Source: Nitrosomonas sp. PY1 (GTDB taxonomy: Bacteria > Pseudomonadota > Gammaproteobacteria > Burkholderiales > Nitrosomonadaceae). From it: a DNA stretch of 64,000 bases. The DNA is taken from positions 1-64,000 of the forward strand of contig NZ_BQXC01000001.1 in the NCBI RefSeq assembly GCF_022836435.1. The letters are read 5' to 3'. A model generated the notes under the pieces. The model saw only the letters and a program-made list of their open reading frames with translations. It was not told the origin of the DNA and searched no databases. Made by a program: the position numbers and the translations under genes. This document shows, one piece after another, positions 50,054-59,154 of this stretch; position 1 is the first letter of the stretch, and each line of letters opens with the position of its first letter.

Positions 50054-51211
50054 TTAAACAGTAATACTACTCGTATGGCGTAATTCTGTAGCGATACGTT
50101 GCGTCGTTTGCAGAAAGTCTTCGACTTGCGTCAATGTGTTACTGCGCCCTAAGCTCACCCGCACGGCGCAGCGAGCTAGCATCGGATCGACTTGCATGGC
50201 AGCTAGCACATGGCTCTGACCTGGATTGACACTGGAACACGCTGCTCCTGCAGCTACAGCAAATCCTGCTTTGTCGAGTTTTACCACCAAAGTATCGCCT
50301 TCGATATCGGGTAGCGCAAAATAAGAGGTGTTGGATACACGTGAAACTTCTGCGCCAAAAATTACGGCACCCATTGCAAGTAGTCCTTTCTCCAGATGTT
50401 CTCGTAGTGGCAGGATATGCTTTGTCGTTTCATCTAAGCGGGATTGTGCCAACTCACAGGCAGCACCTAATCCAACAATGGCTGCTACATTTTCCGTTCC
50501 TGAGCGCAAGCCATTTTCATGACCACCGCCATAAATCAGTGGCCGGAGCATTAACCGCTTATCGACAATCAATGCAGCAGCACCTTTGGGACCATAAATT
50601 TTGTGTGCGGACAAAGTCATGGCTTGTACTTTCAACTTGGGAAAATCTACCGGAATTTTCCCAAATCCCTGAACTGCATCGGTATGTATTATCGAGCCTT
50701 GCACGTGCGCCATATCGGCAATGGATGAAACATCCTGAATTACACCGGTTTCGTTATTTACCAACATTACGGAAACCAATGCAGGTTTATCGCGTTGCAG
50801 GAGCTTTTCTGCCGCTTCCAAATCAACCTGCCCGGATGTATTGGTTGGGAACATATCGATGCTCCAAGGATCGGTTATTCGTTTCGACAATGCCAATGCT
50901 GGCTTCAGCACGCAGGGATGCTCGATAGCGCTAATAAGCATATTGGCAGGTTTTAAACTGTCGGCGGCACCACGAATGAATAGATTATTAGCTTCGGAGC
51001 CGCCGCTAGTAAAAATCACCTGCACGGGTTGTACGCCGACTGCATTAGCGACTTGTTTACGCGCTTTATCAATGGCACGCCGCGCAGCTATGCCATAACT
51101 ATGTCGGCTGGATGCATTACCGAAATTCTGCTGCAGATAAGGCAGCATTGCTTCCAGTACCGCATCATCAAGACGCGTTGTAGCGTTGTGGTCAAAATAG
51201 TTAAATTCCAT
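50054..51211 (-). CDS. Cysteine desulfurase family protein (NifS/IscS-like)
   Basis: A 385-residue PLP-dependent class V aminotransferase. It has YFDHNATTRLDD at the N-terminus, SGGSEANNLFIRGAA, LSAHKIYGPKG with the PLP lysine, RSGTENVAAIVGLGAA, and the mobile catalytic cysteine in AAGAACSSVNPGQSHVL. It would take sulfur from cysteine for cofactor or tRNA thiolation, or for another sulfur donor step. No iscU, iscA or scaffold gene is next to it. Instead it leads the nucleotidyltransferase-HIT-desaturase-GpmA-like operon, so a specialised role is possible. Confidence 0.9.
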   Translation of the reverse strand: MEFNYFDHNATTRLDDAVLEAMLPYLQQNFGNASSRHSYGIAARRAIDKARKQVANAVGVQPVQVIFTSGGSEANNLFIRGAADSLKPANMLISAIEHPCVLKPALALSKRITDPWSIDMFPTNTSGQVDLEAAEKLLQRDKPALVSVMLVNNETGVIQDVSSIADMAHVQGSIIHTDAVQGFGKIPVDFPKLKVQAMTLSAHKIYGPKGAAALIVDKRLMLRPLIYGGGHENGLRSGTENVAAIVGLGAACELAQSRLDETTKHILPLREHLEKGLLAMGAVIFGAEVSRVSNTSYFALPDIEGDTLVVKLDKAGFAVAAGAACSSVNPGQSHVLAAMQVDPMLARCAVRVSLGRSNTLTQVEDFLQTTQRIATELRHTSSITV

Positions 51212-51277
51212 TAATTCACAAATCTATCTATTGAATGAGAGATAATGCAATTTTAATGGGTATTTCGGTTGGTAGGC

Positions 51278-52852
51278 ATGAAATTTATTACAGTACTTGT
51301 TGTTATATTACTGCTTTTGCTATGTCACTGGTTATTGATCGATTTTCCTCATTTTGAATCAGATGACGCGTACATAATTTATCTTACATCGACGCTTGAT
51401 TGGTATCATTTTTTATACGTTCCTGAAATCTATCAACAGCTTTCGGCTGCTCATTTGACTCCGTTTGCGGTGCCGTTTTATACATTGATTCAGGAATTTT
51501 TCCCGTTTTCCCCAGGCGCTTATTTAAATATCATGGTCATTCTTTTGGCCTTATGGATGTTTTCTTGCGTGTTTTTTTTGAAAATACATTTCAGATTACC
51601 TAATGCTGACATGGTTCTTTTCGGCGTCTTGATTCTGTCAGTTTCCTCGATTGGCACCATTCTTAATCGATTCTATACCTCGCATTATTTGTTAAGCGGC
51701 ATTCTCGGTACGGTTTCACTGATTGCTTTAAGCTACTACAGCCAAACACGGCGTTCGGTTTTTTATTGGATTGCAACGGTGCTGATGATTCTGGCGCTAA
51801 TGTCTAAGGAAATCATGATAGCTATTCTACCGATTAGTTTTTTCCTGTTTCTGCAAAATCGATTCTTAGCTAAGAAGATTTTCATCACCGGTATTTTTAT
51901 TGTAGTTGGGTACTTTGCTTATCGCGGTTATATGTTGGAACAGTTAATCGGTACACGTGTTGCCAAGGGAGGGCTGACTCAAGGATTGGTTACGATTTAT
52001 GAAGCATTGCCGGGATTTATAGATTGGTACATAAGTGGTCGAGTGCTACTATCTTTAGCACTCATCGGTGCTTTTTTTCTTAGCCCATTGACAGTACTTG
52101 CAGGGCTTGTCGTTGCCGTGATGCTTGCAGCTCCCACGCTTGCGGCTCCTCATGGATACAGTTATCCAGAACTTCATGCTGACCGCCTTTTTATTGCCAG
52201 TGACTTTGCTTTAGCTGCAACTGCCACGCTAGGATTTGCTCGCTGGCGGCAGCAAAAGCAACATTTTAATCGCCCTATGATATTAGCAGTGGTAGGTGGC
52301 ATAGTTATCGCGGGTTTTGCTCGATCGCTCTACCAAACTAATCTTTACGATGAGCAAGTTCCTAACTCGAGTGAATATCGCATCACACAAACGATTTTAG
52401 AGCGTCATTCTTCTGCAGATGCAATCTATTTCCCGGAAAATTATGTTTTAGGCAGCTTGGTTGCCGCATTAAAGCATAAATACTCGCGCCCTCATGAAAT
52501 TACTGCAAACTGCCTTGAAGCTTTGCAATGGAGTGGTGGAAATATTTTATTGTTGAATCATCACGGTCAAATCGTCTCTCACGCAACACTCGCTGAGAAT
52601 TGTAGCTCAATGGATTTCACTCCATCGCTTAGCGGAGATGTGATTTACGATCGAGGAATACTACATTGGGATATTGTCGGCGCAGAACATTTGGAAGCAG
52701 GTGTTTATTTCCAAGAGCACGCCTTGTATATAGGAAACCGCCAGTTCCAAGAACGGTTGATTCGTCCATCCGTTGGAGAAAAATACAAACTCTATGCTAA
52801 GGAAGGAACGCATTGGTGGTTTTCGGAAGAAAAGGAAGTTGTTTTTAGGTGA
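51278..52852 (+). CDS. Polytopic membrane protein, GT-C glycosyltransferase-like
   Basis: A 524-residue protein with about 9-11 transmembrane helices in the first 350 residues (TTG at 51269 and ATG at 51278 are both possible starts). An acidic pair follows the first helix (FPHFESDDAYIIYL), as in GT-C enzymes of the dolichyl-phosphate-mannose type, where the first periplasmic loop carries the catalytic Asp or Glu. The C-terminal 150 residues are soluble and end in HWWFSEEKEVVFR. I infer a lipid-linked sugar transferase; no specific family can be assigned. It diverges from the cysteine desulfurase operon with about 65 bases between the two start codons. Confidence 0.6.
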   Translation: MKFITVLVVILLLLLCHWLLIDFPHFESDDAYIIYLTSTLDWYHFLYVPEIYQQLSAAHLTPFAVPFYTLIQEFFPFSPGAYLNIMVILLALWMFSCVFFLKIHFRLPNADMVLFGVLILSVSSIGTILNRFYTSHYLLSGILGTVSLIALSYYSQTRRSVFYWIATVLMILALMSKEIMIAILPISFFLFLQNRFLAKKIFITGIFIVVGYFAYRGYMLEQLIGTRVAKGGLTQGLVTIYEALPGFIDWYISGRVLLSLALIGAFFLSPLTVLAGLVVAVMLAAPTLAAPHGYSYPELHADRLFIASDFALAATATLGFARWRQQKQHFNRPMILAVVGGIVIAGFARSLYQTNLYDEQVPNSSEYRITQTILERHSSADAIYFPENYVLGSLVAALKHKYSRPHEITANCLEALQWSGGNILLLNHHGQIVSHATLAENCSSMDFTPSLSGDVIYDRGILHWDIVGAEHLEAGVYFQEHALYIGNRQFQERLIRPSVGEKYKLYAKEGTHWWFSEEKEVVFR

Positions 52853-53055
52853 CAGTGTTTAACAGATTGTACGATTGATGAATAAAATTGCGTATCATTG
52901 AGATATCCGGTTTTCTGCAACAAAAATCTGTGCAGTTCAATATAAAACAATCATCGATATTTTAGTCAAGGTTGCTTTATAAATAACAAAAATTATTAAG
53001 AGGAATCGGGCCTCGGTTAACTTGCTGTTTAACTTATTTCATAAGGAGAAATGTA

Positions 53056-55941
53056 ATGCCTGATTCAAATTTTAATTATGCGGGAGTAAATCCGTTTGGA
53101 ATGGACGATCCTATCTATGTGGATATCGATGGCGATAGCGATCTGGACGCATTTGTAGGTGACAAGTTTTATCAAAATACTGGCAGCAAAACCAATCCCG
53201 TCTTTGCTGCGCCAATCTCTAAGGCATTTGGATTAGGATTGCCTGATATGGGGCTTGGGGGAGGATCGGCATTTTTGGATATCGATGGCGATGGTGATCT
53301 GGATGCTTTCACCGGAACTTATGAAGGAAAGACGCTCTTTTATCGAAACGCCGGAACATCCAGCAAGCCGTCGTTTGCACCAGCAGTAGAAAATCCTTTT
53401 GGCTTGAGTAAAATATCTGCAATAAGTTCTTCTACTTTCGTCGATATCGATGGCGATGGCGATATGGATATGTTTTCTGGTAGCGCGTATACCGGTACTT
53501 ATTTTTTTAAAAACATCGGTACCGCAACGAACCCTATTTTTGAAAAACCCGTCATAGATCCCTTTGGTATGACAACAGGCAGAGGTTATACCTCTCCTAC
53601 TTTTGTCGATATCGATGGTGATGGTGACCTAGATCTTTTTATTCAAAAAGATCATTATCAGTACAGTGGAGTGGATTTTTTCAGAAATATCGGTACGGCG
53701 AGTAACCCATTTTTTTATCAGGATACACCGACCCGGTTTGGGCTCTCGAATGACAATAACTACGTGAGTTTGACTTTTGCCGATATCGATGGCGATCACG
53801 ATATGGATGCTTTCATCGGTTCAGCGTTTTATAAGAATTTAGGTACAACCGTTGATTTACCTAATTTTTCAAATTTTATTTGGGATACAGGTATCGACAA
53901 TGCCACCCTGAGTCTTACGCCAAACCCTACATTTACTGACATTGATGGCGATGGCGATATGGATGCGTTTATTGGTCTTGGCTATGATGGTCACGAAGAC
54001 CCCAATTCTCCAAATTCAGTATCGGGAAATGTGCTGTTTTACAAAAATATCGGTACAAAGGATCATGCTTCGTTTGCAGTTGCAGTTAAAAATCCTTTTG
54101 GTTTGAAAGATGTAGGGCAGGATGCCATACCGACATTCATCGATATCGATGGCGATCGCGATCTGGATGCTTTTATCGGTAATGCAGCGGGGGATACACT
54201 GTTTTTCAAAAATACGGGCACCGTTACCAATCCTGCTTTTGCGGCGCCAACTACGAATCCTTTTGGCTTGATTAAAGTCAACGGTGGTTCGGATCCAAAA
54301 TTCGTGGATATCGATGGTGATCACGATATGGATGCATTTATCGGCAATCAGTATTTCAAAAATACGGGTACCCAAACCAATGCTAAGTTCAGTACGCCTG
54401 TAACCGATCCTTTTGGATTGGGTGTTTCGCCAGACTTTCTGGATATCGACCGTGATGGAGATTTCGATGCCATCTCTGGAGATACGTTGTTCCTTAATAA
54501 AGGTAGTGCCACTAATCCTGAGTTCTCAACCGGGGTTTATCTTGATAGCTTAAACAATGCTGGCTATCGTGTGGCACCAATCAATCATAGCTTTGTGGAT
54601 ATCGATGGAGATGGGGATTTCGATTCATATACAACACTCCTGTCTGAATATCCTTCCCGGTCGCCATTTGGCGGTTTTGACATCAATAACAAAGCACCCA
54701 ATGTTTCCAATCTGACAGCACCTGAACAGTATACAAAAGGCGTTTCTTTAAATTTACAAAATATCGTTATCGAAGATTCAGACGTCAACATTGCAGTCAC
54801 ACTCAAATTATCCAATGCGGCTGTGGGCAAATTGAGTACGGCTACGTCTGGTACCGTCACATCAACGTTCAATGCAACTACAGGGACATGGACTGCATCG
54901 GGTAAATTGGCCAATGTGAATACACTACTGGCTAATTTGCAATTCATTCCAGCCAATAATGGAACTGATAATTTTACTGTCGTTGCAACGGTTTCGGATA
55001 ATCAATCGACACCTCTGGTGGCGACAAAATCTTTTAAAATCCCCGGTTCTTCACTGTTGAATGCAACAGTCGGTAACGATAATCTGATTGGAACAACGGG
55101 TAATGATACGGTCAATTATGCTTCGGCTACCGGCCCAGTAACAGTATCATTGAATATCACAACTGCACAAAACACTGTTAATTCTGGTATGGATAAATTG
55201 ATCGGTATCGACAATCTGATCGGTAGTAAATTCAATGATCGTTTGACCGGGGATAGCGACGACAATGTTATTCAAGGGGATGCGGGTAACGATGTCATTC
55301 GTGGTTGGTCAGGTGCTGATACGATGCTGGGTGGTGCGGGTAATGATACTTATTATGTTGAGAATGCCGGAGATGTTGTCACCGAGCAGTCCAATGCGGG
55401 GATTGACCTCGTCAGCAGCAATCTTTCCTATACACTGGGACTTAATTTGGAAAACCTTACATTGACGGGACCAAATGAAATTGATGGTGTAGGCAATGAA
55501 CTCAATAATAAGCTCATCGGTAATATCGCCAGGAATTTGCTTAGTGGTAATGCAGGTTCCGATATTTTGAAAGGAGGCGGTGGAGATGATTATCTCAGTG
55601 GCGGTTCTGGTAAAGATACCTTGACGGGAGGTACCGGTAAAGATACTTTCTTCATTGGCTCAACAGATGCCTTTGATACGATCACTGATTTCAGTGTGGC
55701 GGGTGACGATATCATTGAATTAGATAACGATGTTTTCACATCTGTGGGCTGGGGAGAATTGGCCAACGAGCAGTTCCGAGTCGGATCTAAGGCGCTCGAT
55801 AGCGATGATTTCATCATTTATAATAACGCTACAGGTGCGATTTTTTATGATGCAGATGGTAATGGCGCAGGTGCCGCGCTGCAAATCGCCAAGGTAGGTA
55901 TCGGACTCGCATTAACGAATACAGATTTTGTTGCGTATTGA
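53056..55941 (+). CDS. Secreted RTX protein with ten FG-GAP/DIDGDGD repeats
   Basis: A 961-residue type I secretion substrate; AAGGAG precedes the ATG and there is no signal peptide. Residues about 20-530 hold ten repeats of roughly 40-60 residues built around (V/L/I)DIDGDGD(L/M)DAF. The cores lie near residues 22, 73, 128, 184, 242, 294, 362, 417, 462 and 514, and each usually ends in a 'KNIGT..NP.F..P...PFGL' tail. The cores match the FG-GAP/VCBS beta-propeller calcium loop. A beta-sandwich domain (about 560-665) follows, then RTX nonapeptide clusters (GGAGNDTYY near 760; GGGGDDYLSGGSGKD near 840) and a C-terminal secretion signal ending in TDFVAY. It would be a calcium-binding cell-surface or secreted protein, perhaps an adhesin. 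Confidence 0.85.
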   Translation: MPDSNFNYAGVNPFGMDDPIYVDIDGDSDLDAFVGDKFYQNTGSKTNPVFAAPISKAFGLGLPDMGLGGGSAFLDIDGDGDLDAFTGTYEGKTLFYRNAGTSSKPSFAPAVENPFGLSKISAISSSTFVDIDGDGDMDMFSGSAYTGTYFFKNIGTATNPIFEKPVIDPFGMTTGRGYTSPTFVDIDGDGDLDLFIQKDHYQYSGVDFFRNIGTASNPFFYQDTPTRFGLSNDNNYVSLTFADIDGDHDMDAFIGSAFYKNLGTTVDLPNFSNFIWDTGIDNATLSLTPNPTFTDIDGDGDMDAFIGLGYDGHEDPNSPNSVSGNVLFYKNIGTKDHASFAVAVKNPFGLKDVGQDAIPTFIDIDGDRDLDAFIGNAAGDTLFFKNTGTVTNPAFAAPTTNPFGLIKVNGGSDPKFVDIDGDHDMDAFIGNQYFKNTGTQTNAKFSTPVTDPFGLGVSPDFLDIDRDGDFDAISGDTLFLNKGSATNPEFSTGVYLDSLNNAGYRVAPINHSFVDIDGDGDFDSYTTLLSEYPSRSPFGGFDINNKAPNVSNLTAPEQYTKGVSLNLQNIVIEDSDVNIAVTLKLSNAAVGKLSTATSGTVTSTFNATTGTWTASGKLANVNTLLANLQFIPANNGTDNFTVVATVSDNQSTPLVATKSFKIPGSSLLNATVGNDNLIGTTGNDTVNYASATGPVTVSLNITTAQNTVNSGMDKLIGIDNLIGSKFNDRLTGDSDDNVIQGDAGNDVIRGWSGADTMLGGAGNDTYYVENAGDVVTEQSNAGIDLVSSNLSYTLGLNLENLTLTGPNEIDGVGNELNNKLIGNIARNLLSGNAGSDILKGGGGDDYLSGGSGKDTLTGGTGKDTFFIGSTDAFDTITDFSVAGDDIIELDNDVFTSVGWGELANEQFRVGSKALDSDDFIIYNNATGAIFYDADGNGAGAALQIAKVGIGLALTNTDFVAY

Positions 55942-55957
55942 TTCTTGAAGATAATCG

Positions 55958-56004
55958 CGGGAAAATAATACTGATATTCAGCAGAATTATTTCCCCGTGT
56001 TTTT
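55958..56004 (+). terminator. Rho-independent terminator after the RTX gene
   Basis: CGGGAAAATAAT (55958-55969) pairs with ATTATTTCCCCG (55986-55997) with one mismatch and a 16-base loop, followed by TGTTTTTG. It lies 16 bases after the RTX gene stop codon and ends in front of the convergent fliE stop codon. Confidence 0.75.
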
Positions 56005-56007
56005 GAA

Positions 56008-56331
56008 TTAAACTTGCATGTTCATAACTTCTTGATAAGCAGTAACTAATTTATTGCGAACTTGCACCATAGATTGAAATGAGACATTAGCTTTCTGCAA
56101 TGAGATCATCACCTCATGCAAGTCGATATTAGGTTGATCGCTGATAAATTGCTCGCTTAACGTATCTGCTTTTTTCTGAGCATTGTTGATTTGATTAATT
56201 GCAGATTCCAGTTTTTCAGAAAAATCAACTTTCCCTACGCTGTCGACGTTTCCGTCTTTTTTAGTTCCTGATGCTAAAGCTGAGGTTGATTGCAATTGCT
56301 GAAGAATGCTGTCAATAGCTGATTTATCCAT
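56008..56331 (-). CDS. fliE: Flagellar hook-basal body protein FliE
   Basis: A 107-residue export-apparatus/rod adaptor that links the MS ring to the rod. The C-terminal half has the FliE pattern, with HEVMISLQKANVSFQSMVQVRNKLVTAYQEVMNMQV. It follows flrC by 47 bases on the minus strand and is probably in the flrBC transcript. It is separated from fliF and faces away from it, unlike the common fliE-fliF-fliG order. Confidence 0.92.
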   Translation of the reverse strand: MDKSAIDSILQQLQSTSALASGTKKDGNVDSVGKVDFSEKLESAINQINNAQKKADTLSEQFISDQPNIDLHEVMISLQKANVSFQSMVQVRNKLVTAYQEVMNMQV

Positions 56332-56378
56332 AGCTTATCTCTCTACATGTAAAACTTATCAGTTCATTCATCACGGAC

Positions 56379-57701
56379 TTAATTTTCTTGATTGATCAAG
56401 CGATATTGTTGTAGCTTATATCGCAGCGTTCTTTCAGAAATTCCCAGTTTCTTAACGGCCAATTTGCGTGAACCATTAACGGAAGCTAATGTTTCAAGAA
56501 TATGTTTACGTTCGAGTGATTTCATATCTTGAGGAGAATCCTCTGTATATTTTTCGTTCTTCAGTGAAGAAAGCTTATTCTCAGGTAAATGAATGTGTTC
56601 TACATCGATTTCATCAGTTGCCAAAATCATGGCACGCTGTATGACATTTTCTAATTCACGAATATTTCCCGGCCAGGAATACTGAATCAATTTTTCCATT
56701 GCCACTGGCGTAACTCGGAAAGGCAGCTGGTCGTTTTGTTGAGCATTTGTTCCTACCATCTTGAGCACTAGCGGTTCAATATCCAAAGGTCGTTCTCGTA
56801 ATGATGGAATTTCTATCGGAAACACATTGAGTCGATAATATAAATCTTCTCGGAATTGACCATTTTTAACCATCATCGGCATATCGCGATTTGAAGTCGC
56901 TAAAACTCTGATATCGAGTTTGATCGTTTTATGTCCACCAATTCTTTCAACTTCTCTTTCTTGAAGTACTCTCAGTAATTTCGCTTGTAATTCCAATGGC
57001 ATTTCGGAGATCTCATCCAGTAACAGAGTACCTCCTTCGGCTTGCTCAAATTTTCCAGGCTGAGCTTGTGTCGCCCCGGTAAATGAGCCTTTTTCATAAC
57101 CAAATAATGTCGTCTCAAGTAGATTCTCCGGGATGGCTGCGCAATTAATGGCAACAAAAGGTTGTGATGTCCGTAGAGAATGTCGATGAATATAATGAGC
57201 AATGACTTCTTTTCCACAGCCACTTTCGCCCGTTAACATAACGGTCGCTGGTGATTTTGCAACACGCCTGGCAAGCGATAACAACGCTCTAGTTTTTGGA
57301 TCATTGGCAATTACTGAATTATCTTGATCGGATTCCGATAATGCATAGCGTTTAATATAAACAAGCAAGCTATCTGGATCGAAAGGTTTAAGTAGATAAT
57401 CACAAGCGCCTGTACGCATCGCAGTTATCGCTTTGTCGATTTCTCGATAAGCTGTCATCAGTAACACGGGCAACTCAGGGTTCAAAGATTTAATTTTCTT
57501 TAACAGCATCAATCCATCCATTGGTTTCATTTGTACATCGCTGACCACCATTCCAATCGGTTGCGTTTGGACTATAGTCAGTGCGTCGTGGGCATTCGCA
57601 GCCGCGACTGCCTCATAACCGGATAACTTGATGGTGGTACAAACCGCTTCAAGCAAATCTTGATCGTCTTCGACCACTAAAATAGGCAGTGTTTTTTGCA
57701 T
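56379..57701 (-). CDS. flrC: Sigma-54-dependent flagellar response regulator FlrC/FleR
   Basis: A 440-residue regulator that activates mid-class flagellar genes with sigma-54 RNA polymerase. The receiver domain (about 1-115) has the phosphoacceptor Asp55 in VVSDVQMKP. The AAA+ domain has Walker A GESGCGKE, the sigma-54 contact loop GSFTGATQAQPGKFEQA and LLDEISEMPLE. The C-terminal Fis-type helix-turn-helix follows (KKLGISERTLRYKLQQY). Its stop lies close to fliE and its start is 4 bases after flrB, so the two-component pair is co-expressed. Confidence 0.94.
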   Translation of the reverse strand: MQKTLPILVVEDDQDLLEAVCTTIKLSGYEAVAAANAHDALTIVQTQPIGMVVSDVQMKPMDGLMLLKKIKSLNPELPVLLMTAYREIDKAITAMRTGACDYLLKPFDPDSLLVYIKRYALSESDQDNSVIANDPKTRALLSLARRVAKSPATVMLTGESGCGKEVIAHYIHRHSLRTSQPFVAINCAAIPENLLETTLFGYEKGSFTGATQAQPGKFEQAEGGTLLLDEISEMPLELQAKLLRVLQEREVERIGGHKTIKLDIRVLATSNRDMPMMVKNGQFREDLYYRLNVFPIEIPSLRERPLDIEPLVLKMVGTNAQQNDQLPFRVTPVAMEKLIQYSWPGNIRELENVIQRAMILATDEIDVEHIHLPENKLSSLKNEKYTEDSPQDMKSLERKHILETLASVNGSRKLAVKKLGISERTLRYKLQQYRLINQEN

Positions 57702-57705
57702 GCGA

Positions 57706-58866
57706 TCAATCCTGTTGAGTTCTTGGTATCGTTACAACAAACTCGCTGCCATTATCCGATGGCGAATTAACACAAACCGTGCCATTCATGGAATGAATCA
57801 CGCCACGTACAATGGCCAGGCCCAATCCAGTGCCTTCTTGTCGTGTCGTATAAAACGGTTCAAATACTCTATTTTGGGCTGTATCATCGATTCCCGGACC
57901 GTAGTCTCGAACACTCAATACCAGCATATCTTTCTTCAAACTGCTGGTCAGTATGATTAAATCATCTGCGGTAGATGCTTGCATGGCATTTTCCAGCAAA
58001 CTGATCATTGCGCCAAATAGTGCTTGGTAATCAGCTACTAAATACTCTTCTTTGCTATGGTCATGGACAATCAAGTGCATATGGTGCAGTTTCAGTTGTG
58101 GCTCAATCACTTGTTGCAATTCAGATAGCAAATAACTGATCGAAAATCTTTCGAGTTGCGTAGTTTCGCCTTTGACAAAGCGAAGCATATCTTTAGTTAG
58201 CTGCTCTAAGCGATGCAAGCGTTCAATCGTTTTGTCGGCAAAGCCTTTTCGCACATCGGGAGTTAAGTTATCGTTACCTAAGTGTGTTGCATATAACAGT
58301 GCCGTCGCCAGTGGAGTACGCAGTTGATGCGCAAGGTTTGCAGCCATCTCTCCCATCGCCGTTAAGCGTTGATTCCTTCTGATTTTTTCCTGTATTGCAT
58401 AAGATTCGGTAATATCGTTTAATAATAAAATTTGCCTGTTTTCGCAATCCATTAAACTGCTTTGAATACGAATGCGTAGCTGTTGCTTTGCTTCTTCATC
58501 CTGTTGCAAATACCACTCATTCATTACCTTGGTTGGTTTTAACCGTTGTGCGACGATATCTTGCCATTGCAGGTGTAACAAGGGCTCTCCAAGAATTTGC
58601 AACGCCGCTGGGTTGACTTGTTCGATGCTTCCTTGAGTGTTTAATGCAATGACTCCGCCCGGAAGCGCATTCAATAAAAAACTCAGTTGATTGGATATAT
58701 TTTCTTTCTCTAAGAGTTGTTTGCGCAGTTCCCCATTAGCTAATGCTAGCTCATGTGTCAGTTGTGCAACTTGATGTTGCAATCCCTGATACACGCCGGA
58801 AAGCTGCTCAGATGCTTCATTAAATGCTGCAAAAGCAATCTGTAGCTGCTGTTGATCGGTCGTCAT
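57706..58866 (-). CDS. flrB: Flagellar sensor histidine kinase FlrB/FleS
   Basis: A 386-residue soluble kinase. An N-terminal coiled-coil (about 1-60) precedes a PAS domain (about 70-170), then the dimerisation/phosphoacceptor helix with His in NLAHQLRTPLATALL. The HATPase domain follows, with ENAMQAS, RDYGPGIDDT and GTGLGLAIVRGVIHSMNG. No transmembrane helix is present, typical of FlrB/FleS. I prefer the ATG at 58866; a TTG in frame 54 bases upstream also exists. It phosphorylates the adjacent FlrC/FleR. The gene diverges from fliF. Confidence 0.92.
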   Translation of the reverse strand: MTTDQQQLQIAFAAFNEASEQLSGVYQGLQHQVAQLTHELALANGELRKQLLEKENISNQLSFLLNALPGGVIALNTQGSIEQVNPAALQILGEPLLHLQWQDIVAQRLKPTKVMNEWYLQQDEEAKQQLRIRIQSSLMDCENRQILLLNDITESYAIQEKIRRNQRLTAMGEMAANLAHQLRTPLATALLYATHLGNDNLTPDVRKGFADKTIERLHRLEQLTKDMLRFVKGETTQLERFSISYLLSELQQVIEPQLKLHHMHLIVHDHSKEEYLVADYQALFGAMISLLENAMQASTADDLIILTSSLKKDMLVLSVRDYGPGIDDTAQNRVFEPFYTTRQEGTGLGLAIVRGVIHSMNGTVCVNSPSDNGSEFVVTIPRTQQD

Positions 58867-58920
58867 TGAATCTTTGTTTGATTTAAATTGATTGATCTGC
58901 ACAACAAAATTTACTGACAA

Positions 58921-59154
58921 TTATTCAAAATTATCGCTAGCTTACCTTTATTCATGCATCAACGATGACTGAAATAGGGCATGCAAATCTATTTTATTCA
59001 AGCATTCGTAATGCTTGGGATTATCCATAATCGTCAGTCATAAGAATCTATGTTGTAAGCAGCAATAATTTTATTGCTGCTCAACCGTATTTTTTATACG
59101 GAAAATTCAGCAGAACAATTGATTGAATTTTGAAAGTGATTAGGAGAACAGTTC
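58921..59154. promoter_or_regulatory. Divergent flrB/fliF regulatory region with three hairpins
   Basis: This 234-base gap (288 bases counted from the flrB ATG) contains three perfect inverted repeats. They are CAAGCATT-CGT-AATGCTTG at 58999-59017, AGCAGCAATAA-TT-TTATTGCTGCT at 59058-59081, and CCGTAT-TTTTT-ATACGG at 59085-59101. The last two sit back to back 54-97 bases before the fliF GTG and would fold in the fliF leader RNA or in single strands. I do not see a good sigma-54 (TGGCAC-N5-TTGC) or sigma-28 match in the gap, so the promoters cannot be placed. Confidence 0.6.
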
